Shown here: positions 1-12,848 of the stretch, piece by piece
Layout of the letters: every line of letters begins with the position of its first letter
How positions within the stretch are numbered: the first letter of the stretch is position 1
Assembly (NCBI GenBank): GCA_965178125.1
Contig: OZ237736.1
Span: forward strand, 1,550,001 to 1,614,000
Length of the DNA stretch: 64,000 nt
DNA from: Bilabrum cf. latius
Taxonomy: Eukaryota; Bigyra: Bicosoecida; Bigyra; Bicosoecida
Direction of reading: 5' to 3'
The notes under the pieces: model-generated
Told to the model about the DNA's origin: nothing
What the model saw: only the letters and a program-made list of their open reading frames with translations
The model's database searches: none
Program-made: the position numbers and the translations under genes

Positions 1-2528
<2,528 letters not shown>

Positions 2529-2640
2529 TTTACCAACCCTGTGAAGAGGCTGACACAAAAGCAGCAGGTCTTAAGTCAAATTCCGGATTTGTGAGCAAAT
2601 GACGCGCAGCACCCACGAGAACGGTTTTCAAAGGCAGCAA

Positions 2641-4170
2641 TCACATGATATCTTCGGTCACGGGCTCCATTTCCTCCACCTTGCCCACACCGAACTCTCC
2701 CTCGTCCTCGTCCGCCTTGCTCTCCTCGCCCTCCTCCACCTCGGCCGAGCCCAGCCAGTCCACCATGGGCTGCGCCGCCTCCTTGGCCTCTGGCCCCGCG
2801 ATCCCTTCCTCGTCACCCCCCGCCCCACTCGAGGCCCCCGCGCTCCCGAACCACGCCATGAGCGGCTCCTCGTCCAGCGCCCCCGCGTCGTACAGGGCCT
2901 TGAGGCACAGCGGCAGCAGGGGCCTGAGGGGGGGCATGAGTCGGACCACCGTGTCCTCCAGCTGGTGCAGCAGGCACACCTGCTGACGAGTGGCCAGCCG
3001 GGCGCTGCCCGTGTCCAGCAGCGCCACAAGGATCTGCTGGTGCATTTCATCCCTGCACGCGGCCAGCAGCTCGGGCCCCTGCATGGCTGCCCTAAAGTAC
3101 AGAGCGGCCCGCTCGTGGGGGGGCAGCGCCGAGTTGGTCTGCGCCTGCACCACCGTGGTGACGGACCGGACCATATCTGCGTCTCCCGCCTCCTTGAGCG
3201 TGGTCCTGATCAGCAGGGCCGCCGAGTCCAGCGCGCCCTGGTCGTCCACCACCACCATGGCGCCAAGGCGGGACACCTCGCCCTCGTCCAGCTCCGCACC
3301 CGCATCCGCGGCCGTCTCGCCCAGCGCCGCTCCGACATCCAGGTCGTCTGCCGCGCCTCCTCCTCCGGCGATTGCCTTTCCCTCGTCCTCGCTCTCCCCG
3401 TCCGTGTCCGTGTCGGAGTCGGAGTCCTCCTTGCCCTCGTCCCGCTTGCTCTTCTTCGATTTCTTGCTCTTCTTCGATTTCTTGCTCTTCTTGCCCTTCT
3501 TGGCCTTCTTCTCGGCCTTGCGAGTCATCAACTCCTTGGCAATTTGGGTTGCTAGCCTATGGCTCATGTCTACCTTGGACTTGGCACCGCATGCCTTGCA
3601 CTTGAGGCCCAGCGTGCTGCCCTTGCCAGCCTTGTCCTTCTTGCTGAGAAACGTTGTTTCCGGGTTGCCGCACTTCCCGCACAAGACGAAGCGCTGAATA
3701 AAGTGATACACCTCGGACTGCGCATCCTTCTAGTCGTGCACACCGTTTACAATTGCCTTGCTGAGCTGCGCACAATGCATTCAAGACTACGCATGATATA
3801 GCAACAGCTCGATGGAAGAACATAGCGGGCAAACTTGGATATGTGTGCGCCACATATAAAAATGCATTAGTGAGTACCAACAGAGGGCAAACTGACCGAG
3901 GCATGCACAAAGCCCTGGCGAGAAACAGGACAGGTTCCCTTTCGAAGTTGCAGTCCTCACCTTGTCCTCAAATCGAGACTAAGCACCCCTCTCCACGCCA
4001 ATAAACTTGGTCAAATGCAAAGGCTCTCTCTTGATTGCCTCCGCTACGTCAACCATGTTCACCATGACCGTCTTAATACCATTCCCGCTACCCTCTACCT
4101 TCGTGACGATCGCAGGCATCTTGTACCGGTATGCAGGGTCATCCGACCCATTTACGTTAACCAAAGCCAT
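2641..4170 (-). CDS. EIF5: Translation initiation factor eIF5
   Basis: GTPase-activating protein for eIF2 in the 43S complex. Exon 1 is 4170-3961 (70 codons), the intron 3960-3766, exon 2 3765-2641 (TGA); 444 residues. The N-terminal eIF2B5/eIF5 fold starts [19 protein letters not shown] and includes [10 protein letters not shown]. The zinc finger uses C99, C102, C126 and C129. A long Lys/Asp/Glu-rich linker leads to the W2-type HEAT domain and an acidic tail ending TEDIM. Residue 64 is encoded by TAG (3981-3979), exactly where yeast and human eIF5 have the Gln of 'ELGAQ'. A second TAG (3732-3730) is residue 82, in the variable stretch after VNGVHD. Under the standard code the protein would be 63 residues. 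Divergent from GMP reductase. Confidence 0.95.
3979..3981 (-). other. In-frame TAG at an invariant glutamine of eIF5
   Basis: The codon on the minus strand is TAG. It follows GVERGA and precedes SRFEDK. In yeast and animal eIF5 the matching residue is Gln (GAQ followed by a short hydrophilic stretch and then the VNG motif). This is one of the two best single-residue anchors for assigning UAG to glutamine in this window. Confidence 0.9.
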
Positions 4171-4351
4171 GACTCTAGTGCTTTTGTGATTAAATTCGGC
4201 CAGACTATGCAACTCTATTCAAAGCTCAGTGAGAACGAAGCTTCGAAAAATTCTTTGGTCAAATATACATACTATGCTCAAAAATACACCGTATAATTAC
4301 CACTTCTGCACTTTAATGTTTTTCGTTTAACACTGCTTACACGGCTCCAAT
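4171..4351. promoter_or_regulatory. Shared divergent promoter region of eIF5 and GMP reductase
   Basis: These 181 bp between two divergent start codons are markedly A/T-rich compared with the flanking coding sequence and include a TATAATTA stretch at about 4292. Both genes must be transcribed from here, or from within each other's 5' ends. No individual factor site can be named. Confidence 0.4.
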
Positions 4352-6100
4352 ATGCCAAGAATTGAAATGGATATTAAGCTCGATTATCGCGACGTGTTGA
4401 TCAAGCCTCGGCGATCTACTCTGAAGAGCAGATCGGAAGTCGATCTTGAATGCGACCTGAAGATGCAAGGCGGAAGGGTGAGCGCTATTTGTTGCTGCAG
4501 CAGGCTTGCACCGGTATGGTATTGCTACCATTCTGTTTTTTGTCGGCCGTGCCACTGTTTTGTTTGGTCGCGTGTACGCGCGGAATGCGCACTATAAGAC
4601 ATTCTCATCGTGACCTGTTGGATCCATCCGTCTAGACTGGAATTGCAACTGGTATCGCAGTCATGGAAAGGAGTTCCAGTCGTATCTGCGAACATGGATA
4701 CAACTGGTACGATCGCGACAGCCATCGAGCTTGCGAAGCACAAATGCATGACTGCTCTTAACAAGTTCCTGACCGTTGAAGACTACCTGGCTCTGCAAAA
4801 GAGCAACCCTGAGGTCCTACCTTACGTCGCTGTGAGCGCGGGGACTGCGGCATACGACACCGAGATGCTATCTGCGATCCTGACAGCTGTGCCGGAGGTC
4901 AAGGTGATCTGCTTGGATGGTGAGACGACCCCTCTGCGGAAACCGAGATCCGATGCGAACACTGTGGCTCCCAGCCTGGGTTCCTTGATCAGCCCACCCA
5001 ACCACCTTGGTCATGCACCCTCCTCTCCCTCTCTCGCAGTGGCCAACGGGTATTCCGAGAGCTTTGTAGCCCACGTGGCCACCATCCGCAAGATGTTCCC
5101 CGAGCACGTGCTCATCGCGGGGAACGTATGCACGCGTGAGAGGGTCGAAGCTTTGCTTGCGCAGGCAGGTACATGGCGCGCGGCTGCCACCCGTGATGAG
5201 AGCCGATTGCCATCCGCTAGGTCTGCCTTTCTTCTCCAGAATCGACTGCAATTGGCATCTCTCTGCCACAAGCAATGGCATTATCATTATCATCGCAGCG
5301 GAGCAGACGGAGGAGCTGTGCCTCAACGGCGCCGACATCGTGAAGGTAGGCATCGGCCCGGGGTCCGTGTGCACCACACGGTCCCAGACGGGCGTAGGCT
5401 ATCCCCAGCTGAGCGCTGTGCTCGAGTGCGGGGAGGCGGCCCGCGGGCTGGGCTGCCACGTGATGGCCGACGGGGGGTGCACGTGCCCGGGGGACGTGGC
5501 CAAGGCCTTCGGTGCCGGGGCCTCGTTCGTGATGCTCGGGGGCATGCTCGGGGGCCACGACGAGAGTGGGGGAAAACTCGTGGAGAGAGACGGGCGCAAG
5601 TACAAGATGGTGAGAGAAGAGCCCTTAGGGTCCTGCGTGCTGTTTATTGTGGACAAGTTTTGGCACCGCATCAGTGTTAGGTGCATTGCATTGCATTGCA
5701 CTCGTTTCCTCCTGTTTGCCGCGCCCATGCCCCACATCCCCCGCAGTTCTATGGAATGAGCAGCTCCACGGCCATGCTCAAGCACAAGGGAGAGGTGGCC
5801 GAATACCGCTCCAGCGAGGGCAAGACGGTGGAGGTGCCTTACAAGGGCCCCATCCGGGGGACCATCCTGAGCGTGCTGGGGGGGCTCAGGTCCTCGTGCA
5901 CGTACGTGGGGGCGCCCCACCTGGACGAGCTGTCCACCAGGACGACCTTTATCCGGGTGCAGCAGACTGTGAACCCCATCTACGCCCAGCTCAAGACGGA
6001 CAGGTCGCACGGGTACAAGAAGAGCGCTGGCGCTGGCGCTGGCGCTGGGGATGCAGGGGCTGCGACTGGCGGGGCTGCGGGCGGCGAGGGTGGAAAATGA
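4352..6100 (+). CDS. GMPR: GMP reductase
   Basis: Converts GMP to IMP with NADPH in purine salvage; 392 residues. Five exons: 4352-4477, 4661-4919, 5040-5168, 5299-5609 and 5747-6100, all with GTGAG or GTACA donors and CAG acceptors. The start [16 protein letters not shown] matches eukaryotic and enterobacterial GMPR. The active-site Cys lies in the [11 protein letters not shown] loop, followed by [42 protein letters not shown] and [10 protein letters not shown]. The intron 3 boundaries (5169-5298) leave a roughly 10-residue insertion before [11 protein letters not shown] and are the least certain. The Gly/Ala-rich tail is unusual for the family. Ends in TGA with no in-frame TAG. Intron 4 holds a short GCATT repeat near 5685-5700. 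Confidence 0.95.
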
Positions 6101-6320
6101 GGGCCGGTGGATCGAACCAGTTGAGATTGGAAACGACATAAACCTAGAATTTAGCACTACGAACGAAATGCAGCTTGCATGCAGCATCGGCAAAGGAATC
6201 GCGCAGTCGTCACACTTGACGGTCGCAACAGCAAGTCGCTCAAATTTTCGGTTCCGTTGCACCGACTTTCTCTTGCCTGCCTGCTGGCACGCCTGTGCGA
6301 CTCCCGAAGACAACATAGGC

Positions 6321-9300
6321 ATGTGCGCATTTTTAGATCGAGCAGAGAACTCGTGGCTTCTTGATAAGCTACGCTCGCAAGTAAAGGCGGAGCAAGATGC
6401 TAGCGGGGGGATGCCAAAGATGACCCCGCTTTCGCTCAAGCGTGAGGGCGAACAGTCATAGAATTTAGTATACTTGTGATGATATCTTGCCGTGTAGCCG
6501 CGATGCTACAGAATTCGCGTTATGCTTGGGCGTGAAACTTGTATAATTCGCAGTTGCATGTTTGAAGGATGGCGGGTACGAATCTCCAGAGCTCAACGAC
6601 AAGATGTACCTTCACTATGGTGTGAGTCTGTTTGAAGTAAAATGCAAGTCGTGTCGTACCCGTGTGTGCCGTGTTGCGAACGCCTTGTCGCGTGATCTCG
6701 GAACTAATTTGATGCTGCAGGGATACTGCAAGATTGAATCGCTTGCACCGTACACCGCCCTGAGAGCACTGTGGCTGAACCACAACGGGATAAGTTCCGA
6801 TGCTGGCATCGAGGATGCCGTCCACCTCCGGGCCCTGTACTTGGGAAGCAACTGCGTGCGCGCCCTCGGACAAGGCCCCCGCGGCGGCGTGCTCGCCCTG
6901 CGGTACCTCACCACGCTGGACCTGGAGCAGAACGCCCTCTCTTCTCTGGACGGCGTGCAGCACCTTCCTCGCCTGCGCACGCTGAACGTGTCCAAGAACC
7001 ACCTGGCGGGCCTGGACGCCCTCCTGCCGCTCGCCGACTGCCCCTCCCTCACCTCTCTCGACATCAGCAGCAACGAGCTGGACCTCGCGTGGGAGGAAGA
7101 CCTAGAGGAGGACGGAAGCGACGGTGACGGGGAGGAAGAAGGCGGAGAAGCGACGGGAGCGGGTGCCTCGGAATCGAAATCCGGTGGCGGCGGCGAGACG
7201 GCCCCGGCCTCCCTGCAAGAGCGGCTGGCAGTGGGGCGCGGGTGGGCCGGGAGGCTGGCCCGGGCCGCTGGGCGCATGATGCGGTCTGGCGAGGGGACGT
7301 CCAAGGGCCGGCAGCAGCTGGCGGCAGCGGTCGGGCTGCATGGGCCCCTGGCCGCCCTGCCGCTGCCCTGGGACCTCGCGGGCGAGGGCGAGGGGCAGGG
7401 CGGGGCAGAGGGTGCGCTTGCTGGTGATTGTTCTGCGGCAGGCGGGCCGCAGGGACTGGTAGAGGGCTTTTCCAAGGCCGTGGAGGCGGCTCGTGCAGCG
7501 GCCAAGGCGGCTTGGTCCAGTGCCGCCGAGAGCGCGCCGGCCGATGAGACCGCCCGGGGAACAGTTCTGAGGGCGCGTCGCGCTGCGGAGGGGGCAGCGA
7601 TCGAGTCAATGCAGGCGGGGCTGCAGGCGTTTTCGCTGGACAGGGGCTTCGCTAGGCTGGTGGGCCGTGTGCTGGCGGGCGAGGTGGAGACCGGGGCCGA
7701 GGCAGCGACGTAGGGTGCGCCGCAAGGGGCTGCAGCAGCAGGAGGCGCCGAGGCTGCTGCAGGCCCCGATGGTCAAGAAACAGGTGGCGAGGGCGAAGAA
7801 GAGCGAGAGGCAGAAGGCGCCATCGTCGAGGTGCCCATCGGGGGCGGCAGCAGCAGCAGGGGAGGCAAAGAGGTTGCGCCTCCTCGGCCGGGCCCCATGG
7901 CGCGTCTCTTCCTGGCCATCATGTCGCGGTGCGGGAGGGCCCCTCGGCTGGACCAGGACCAGGAGGAGGTTGAGGCTAAGAAGCACGGAGCCGGTGCTCC
8001 CGCACCTGCCGATGGCACTGATGCCGAGCCGCAGACCGAGGAGGAAGCGGCGCTCGAGGACGAGGACGCCAGCGCCGCCAAGCCGGACGCAGACCTGCCT
8101 GGCACGGGGTGTGGGCTGGTGACGCTGACCCTCTCGGGGAACAAGCTCCCCTCCCGGATCCGGCAGTACCGCAAGACCCTGCTGTCCACGATGCCCTCCT
8201 TGCTTTGCCTGGACAACAGGCCGGCAGACGCCGCGGAGATGAGGGCAGCCACGGCATGGCGCAGGGGTGGGGCCGCGGCGGAGCGTGCGGAGCGGCAGGC
8301 CATCCAGGCGGAGAGGCAGGAGGAGGACAGGGAGAGGAGGAGGCAGCGGGAGGCGTGGGTGGCCAGGGTGCGAGCGGAGAGGCAGGCAAAGCTGGCTGCG
8401 CTGAACGAGAGCCGCGCCGAGGAGGGACTGGAGCCGCTGAGTTCCCTGCCGATGGAGAGGCGGGTCAGGTACGGCCTGCCAACGGACGCAGATCGTCGGG
8501 AGGCGACCAGGGGGGAGGAGCAGGGGGGCAAGGGGAGCGGCGAGGGCAGTGCTGGTGCTGCTGGCTCCCTGGCACAGGTGCGAGGGGTAGAGGGCGACGA
8601 TCCCAGCGCGGAGGACTGGAGGGGGGTGCGACACCCGGGCTACGACGAAGGGCTGCTCCCCGGGGCGGCAGCCATGGTAGAGGCGTACGAGGGCAAGGAG
8701 TCCGCAGAGGCGTTCCGCCGCGAGCACGGGGAACACGAGGACGGCTCGGCTGGAGCAGGCGGCTCCGCGGACAGGGGCCAGGCAGCGCACTCCTCGGCGG
8801 AGAGGCTGGGTAGGCCTCGGACCGATTCCGAGGAAGCGGCCGAGCTGCAGCGGTAGAGGGCCAAGGCGGTATCCACCGCTGCAGCCGCCGCTGCTGCTGC
8901 TGCTGCCCAATCAGGAGTCAATGAGACCGGGGCACAGAGCGGAGCTGCTGCGGCGGGAGCGGCAGACTCCTTGGGAAAGGGAATGGCCGCACCCACGGCG
9001 AGCGCGCCGGATAGTGCCTCTGCAAGCGCGCCCCATCCACCCGCCTCATCCGAGCAGACGGGGTCGGGAGGCAGCACAGCAGAGGAGCCACCCCCGGCGG
9101 TCCCTGCCAGAGCAGACCCCGTAGCGGAATCCCTGCGGCTGTACGAGGCCAGGGCCAGGAGGAAAGAGGAGGCGCGCAGGGCGGAGCAGCTGGCGGAGAA
9201 AGAGGAGGAGGAGAACAAGAAGAGGAAGCAGCAGAAAGAGGAGGAGGCTCAATCGCGGGGGACCGCCTCGGGGGCAGGGGCATCTGCAGAGGGGTGCGAG

Positions 9301-10308
9301 ACGAGCGGCAAGATGTCGGGACAGGCTTTAGCAGCCACGGATGCGGACGTGGCCGCCTGCTCCCTTGTGCCCTGGTGGCCCAGGCTACGGGAAGTGGCTC
9401 GGTTGATCGCGGGGCGCGCCGGCGAGGACTACGCCAAGGCAGCCAAGGCCGTGAAGGCTGCTCTGCTGCGGGGGCGCGTGGCAGCCCCCGCTGCCGCTGT
9501 CCTGGTGCTCGGTGCAGGGGGGGGCGGCGCTGACGAGGCCCTGTCCGGCCCCCGCCTGATGCAGGCCGCCAGCCAGCGGGTCACTGCGGCTGCCATCCGA
9601 GGGCTGGTGCTGCCGGGGCCAGCATAGGAACCGGATCTCGCACCGGGTACCTCTTGCGTCGGGGAGGGCTCCGCTGCTGCACCCGTGGGGGCGGGCACCG
9701 AGGAGCGGAAGGAGGACTCTGGAGCGGCGGGAGAGGAGGGGGGCGCGGGAGTGGGAGCCGCGGGAACCGTGGCCGGGTGGAGCAAGGAGGCGCTGGCTCG
9801 TGCCAGGGAACAAGCCATCCGGGAGATGCGCGAGGAGGAGGAGAAGAGTGGGCGGGGCGGTGGCGGTGGCGGTGCCTTGGTGCCCTCGCATGGCGGTGGT
9901 GAGGTGGCAATGTCCATGCCTGTCGCTGCGGGGGAGGGCAAGCAGGACGCAGAGGAAGTACCCGGCAGTGGTGTCCCGCTGTTGCCCGGCAGCACGCTCC
10001 CCGTGTCGAGCGGGGCGGTGAAGCCCGTGTCTCGTCTCCTGTAGGGCGACTTTCAGGTGTCGAGCTGGTCGCACCACGTGCAGCCAGCGGCACTGCCCTC
10101 GATCCAAGGAGATGGGTTGGGGGAATAGGGGGAGGAGGGGGCTTCCCATGGGGTCGAGGAGGGCCATGCGGGGGGAACAGGGGCGGGGGCTCTGGGCGCT
10201 GGGGCCGAGCCAGGGGTAGCAGGTGACTCGGAGACGGTGGGCGTGCTCTCGCGCGAGGCCATCCTGGCGCAGATCAGGGGCGGGCTGGGGGGGATGTCAC
10301 CGCCTTAA
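6321..10308 (+). CDS. DNAAF1: Dynein axonemal assembly factor 1 (LRRC50/ODA7-like), with long C-terminal extension
   Basis: Cytoplasmic factor for preassembly of axonemal dynein arms, so the organism should build motile cilia or flagella. Exons: 6321-6441, 6554-6621 and 6721-10308 (TAA); 1,258 residues. The splice joins give MTPLSLKL-ACLKDGGYESPELND-KMYLHYG-GYCKIESLAPY, matching the DNAAF1 N-terminus. Six LRRs follow, then a 280-residue low-complexity insertion. The LRR cap comes next (LSGNKLPSRIRQYRK, LCLDNRPADAAE) with the Trp/Arg-rich AWRRGGAAAERAER helix. The start could be 6321 or 6411 (MPKMTP). Five in-frame TAGs lie at 7711, 8854, 9625, 10042 and 10126. The frame is open between them, and the conserved cap lies beyond the first, so they must be sense codons. 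Confidence 0.9.
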
Positions 10309-10442
10309 AGTAGGTGAGCACTCCAGCCATCTACGAGTGTGGGACCACACCAAGCCACGGCCCGGACCCGCGGAAAGCGCTTGCGCTTCCGGTTTCGGCG
10401 ACTTTTCTGCAGAAGTACAAGACATTTTTCCACATTGCAATA

Positions 10443-12720
10443 ATGGCGTCCCCACGGATGGTTCAAAGCGTACAGCTGTCAATATAGCTAAAGGGGGTCG
10501 CTTCCCTCGATTTTTTGTCCAAATCGGACGTTTTTTGCGTATGTTATGTCGGATCCAACCGCAGCGGGCCCTGGGCAGAAATTGGACGGACTGAGACAAT
10601 TTGGAACGATAACAACCCAACTTTTAAGGAAGTAAGATAATTATTGTTATATGCTAAGATTTTGCTTGGCCGTATGCTTGATCGCTGCCAGTGCCTGTTG
10701 ACTGTGGTGACCAGCAAGTCTAGCTGCTGCGAATTCGCAGGTAATTAAGACAGAGTACCATTTTGAAAGGACCCAATGGATCCGAATTGAAGCCTACGAC
10801 AACGATGATGCTGCCTCTACAAGGTTGGCAGACCATGATTACGTTGGGGAGATTGTGCTCATGCTATCGTAGATCATGTCGTCCGGACTCGTCTTCAAGA
10901 CCCATTTGCACCCAAAGTCGATGGGCCACCGCGGGCATGCGCCGCCCGCGATCGCAGTAGCCAACACGCCAAAGTCTCACGCGCTGGCGAGGCAGCCCAT
11001 CATGATTGTCAGCGCCGCCGCCGTCAAGAACGGCGGCCGGGACTTGATCGACTTCGAGGCCGAGGCCGTTGGCGTCTCCGGTGGCTGCGGCGGAGGCGAA
11101 TGCACCCTCCTGCTTCAGCGCAAGTCCACCACTGGCGCAGTGGTCACCACGCACAAGGTCCCCTCGGTGCCCATCGTGGCAGGCAGCGCCAAGTTCCGCC
11201 GGCAGAAGGTCAGGCTGGGCACGCTTGCTCTGGGTGATCAGAACATGACGATCCAGGCGTCCGTGCAGGTGGACGGATGCGGGGGCCTCGGGGAGGCGGG
11301 GCGGGTGGAGTTCACCGCCGCGAAATGGGCCGAGCTTGGGGCCACTGGGGAGCCAGGGGGTCGCGCCGCCAAGGTCAAGACGGTGAAGGGGGGCGCGGGC
11401 AGCAGCACGCCGTCCTCATGCACCCTGACCCTGCACAAGTGGACCCTCACTGAATGCCCCCCTCTGATCAATTACCTGGGGGGAGGCCTCGACATCAACC
11501 TGGTGGTCGCTGTGGATTTCACCGCCAGCAACGGGCCGCCGTCAAACTCGAGCTCCCTGCACTACATCGGGGGCGCGGGGGGGAACAACCAGTACCTCGA
11601 AGCAATGAGCACCATCGGGACTATCGTGCAGGAGTACGGGATCAGTGACGTGCCCGCGTACGGGTTTGGGGCGCAGCTGCCCGGGCAAGGTGAGGCGAAC
11701 CACTGCTTCCCTCTGACCCTGGACCCCAGGCAGCCCACCGTAAGGGGGCTGGACGGTGTGAGACATGCATACCAGAACGCGGTGCGGTCGGTACAGCTGT
11801 GGGGACCGACCAATTTTGCGCCCATCATCAACCGCGTGGCGGAGATCGCCAGCCAGCGGGAGGCAGGCATGCTTGCGGGCGGTCCTCTCGCGTTCGAGGT
11901 GCTCCTCATCCTGACCGACGGCGTCATCACGGACTTGCCCGACACGATTTCAGCAATCATCCGAGCGTCCAAGCTGCCCATGGCCATCATCATCGTGGGG
12001 GTTGGAGGCGCAGACTTTGAGGCCATGGACTACCTGGATGCGGACGATGGCATGCTCAAGGACATGTACGGGAACGAGGCGGCCAGAGACATCGTGCAGT
12101 TCGTGCCAATGCGGCAGTACCTGGGGAGAGACAGGTGGGCTCTCGCGGCTGACACGCTCAAGGAGCTCCCCGACCAGATCGTTGACTACTTTGTCATGAA
12201 AAAGATTCCGCCCAGGCCTGTGCCGGAGCCCCACGGTGCTGGTGGAGCGGCGGCAGGAGGAGCCGGCTCGTATCCCGGTGCCGGTGCGGGGGGCGATGCT
12301 CCTGGGTACCCTGGTGGGTCAGCGGGTGGTGGGGCAGGTGGGCCAGGCCTCGGTGCGCCAATCCCAGCCATGGCGTAGAGCCTAGTATCTGCGGTCGGGC
12401 ACAGCGGGCCCGCCGGTGGAAGCTCGCAATACCCGACAGGCGGGGCGGCAGCTGCAGGGCCGGGATACCCAGGTGGCAACGGCGGAGGATACCCCGGTGC
12501 CGGGCCTGGGTATCCCGGAGGTGCAGGTGTGGGGGCTGGGCCAGGGTACCCTGGAACAGTCGGTCCACAAGGAGTTTAGCTGGAGATGGGTGCAACCAAG
12601 GCCGGGGTAGGTCCTGGGGGCAGTTCGCTGCCGTACCCCACTGGAGGTGCCAGTGGGGAGGCTGGCGCGCCCCGGACCGGTGCAGCTCCAGGGAGCGGCT
12701 CGGGTGGAATAAGCCTGTGA
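10443..12720 (+). CDS. Copine (two C2 domains plus vWA/copine domain)
   Basis: Ca2+-dependent phospholipid-binding protein of membranes and signalling; 722 residues. Exon 1 10443-10631, intron 10632-10740, exon 2 10741-12720 (TGA). C2A starts VQLSI-TAG-LKGVASLDFLSKSD and continues EIGRTETIW, NDNNPTFKE and, across the junction, VIKTEYHFERTQW. C2B follows, then the copine/vWA domain (INYLGGGLDINLVVAVDFTASN carries the MIDAS DxTxS), ending YFVMKKIPPRP. The tail has repeated GYPG units, and the repeats continue on both sides of TAG 12376. The other TAGs are at 10485, 10870 and 12577. Convergent with the next gene. Confidence 0.93.
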
Positions 12721-12848
12721 CTGAAAAATAAATAGACAATCCAGGGGTTGGCATCCTACGATCACCCGGATCTGATTGGCATTCTCCATACTACACCACT
12801 AGATGTTTTTGACCTACGGCGTCAAACTAGTGTGTAATCCACTGTGGA

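Noticed and set aside
5682-5701. GCATT pentanucleotide repeat
   Set aside because: About three copies inside a GMPR intron; too short to be informative.
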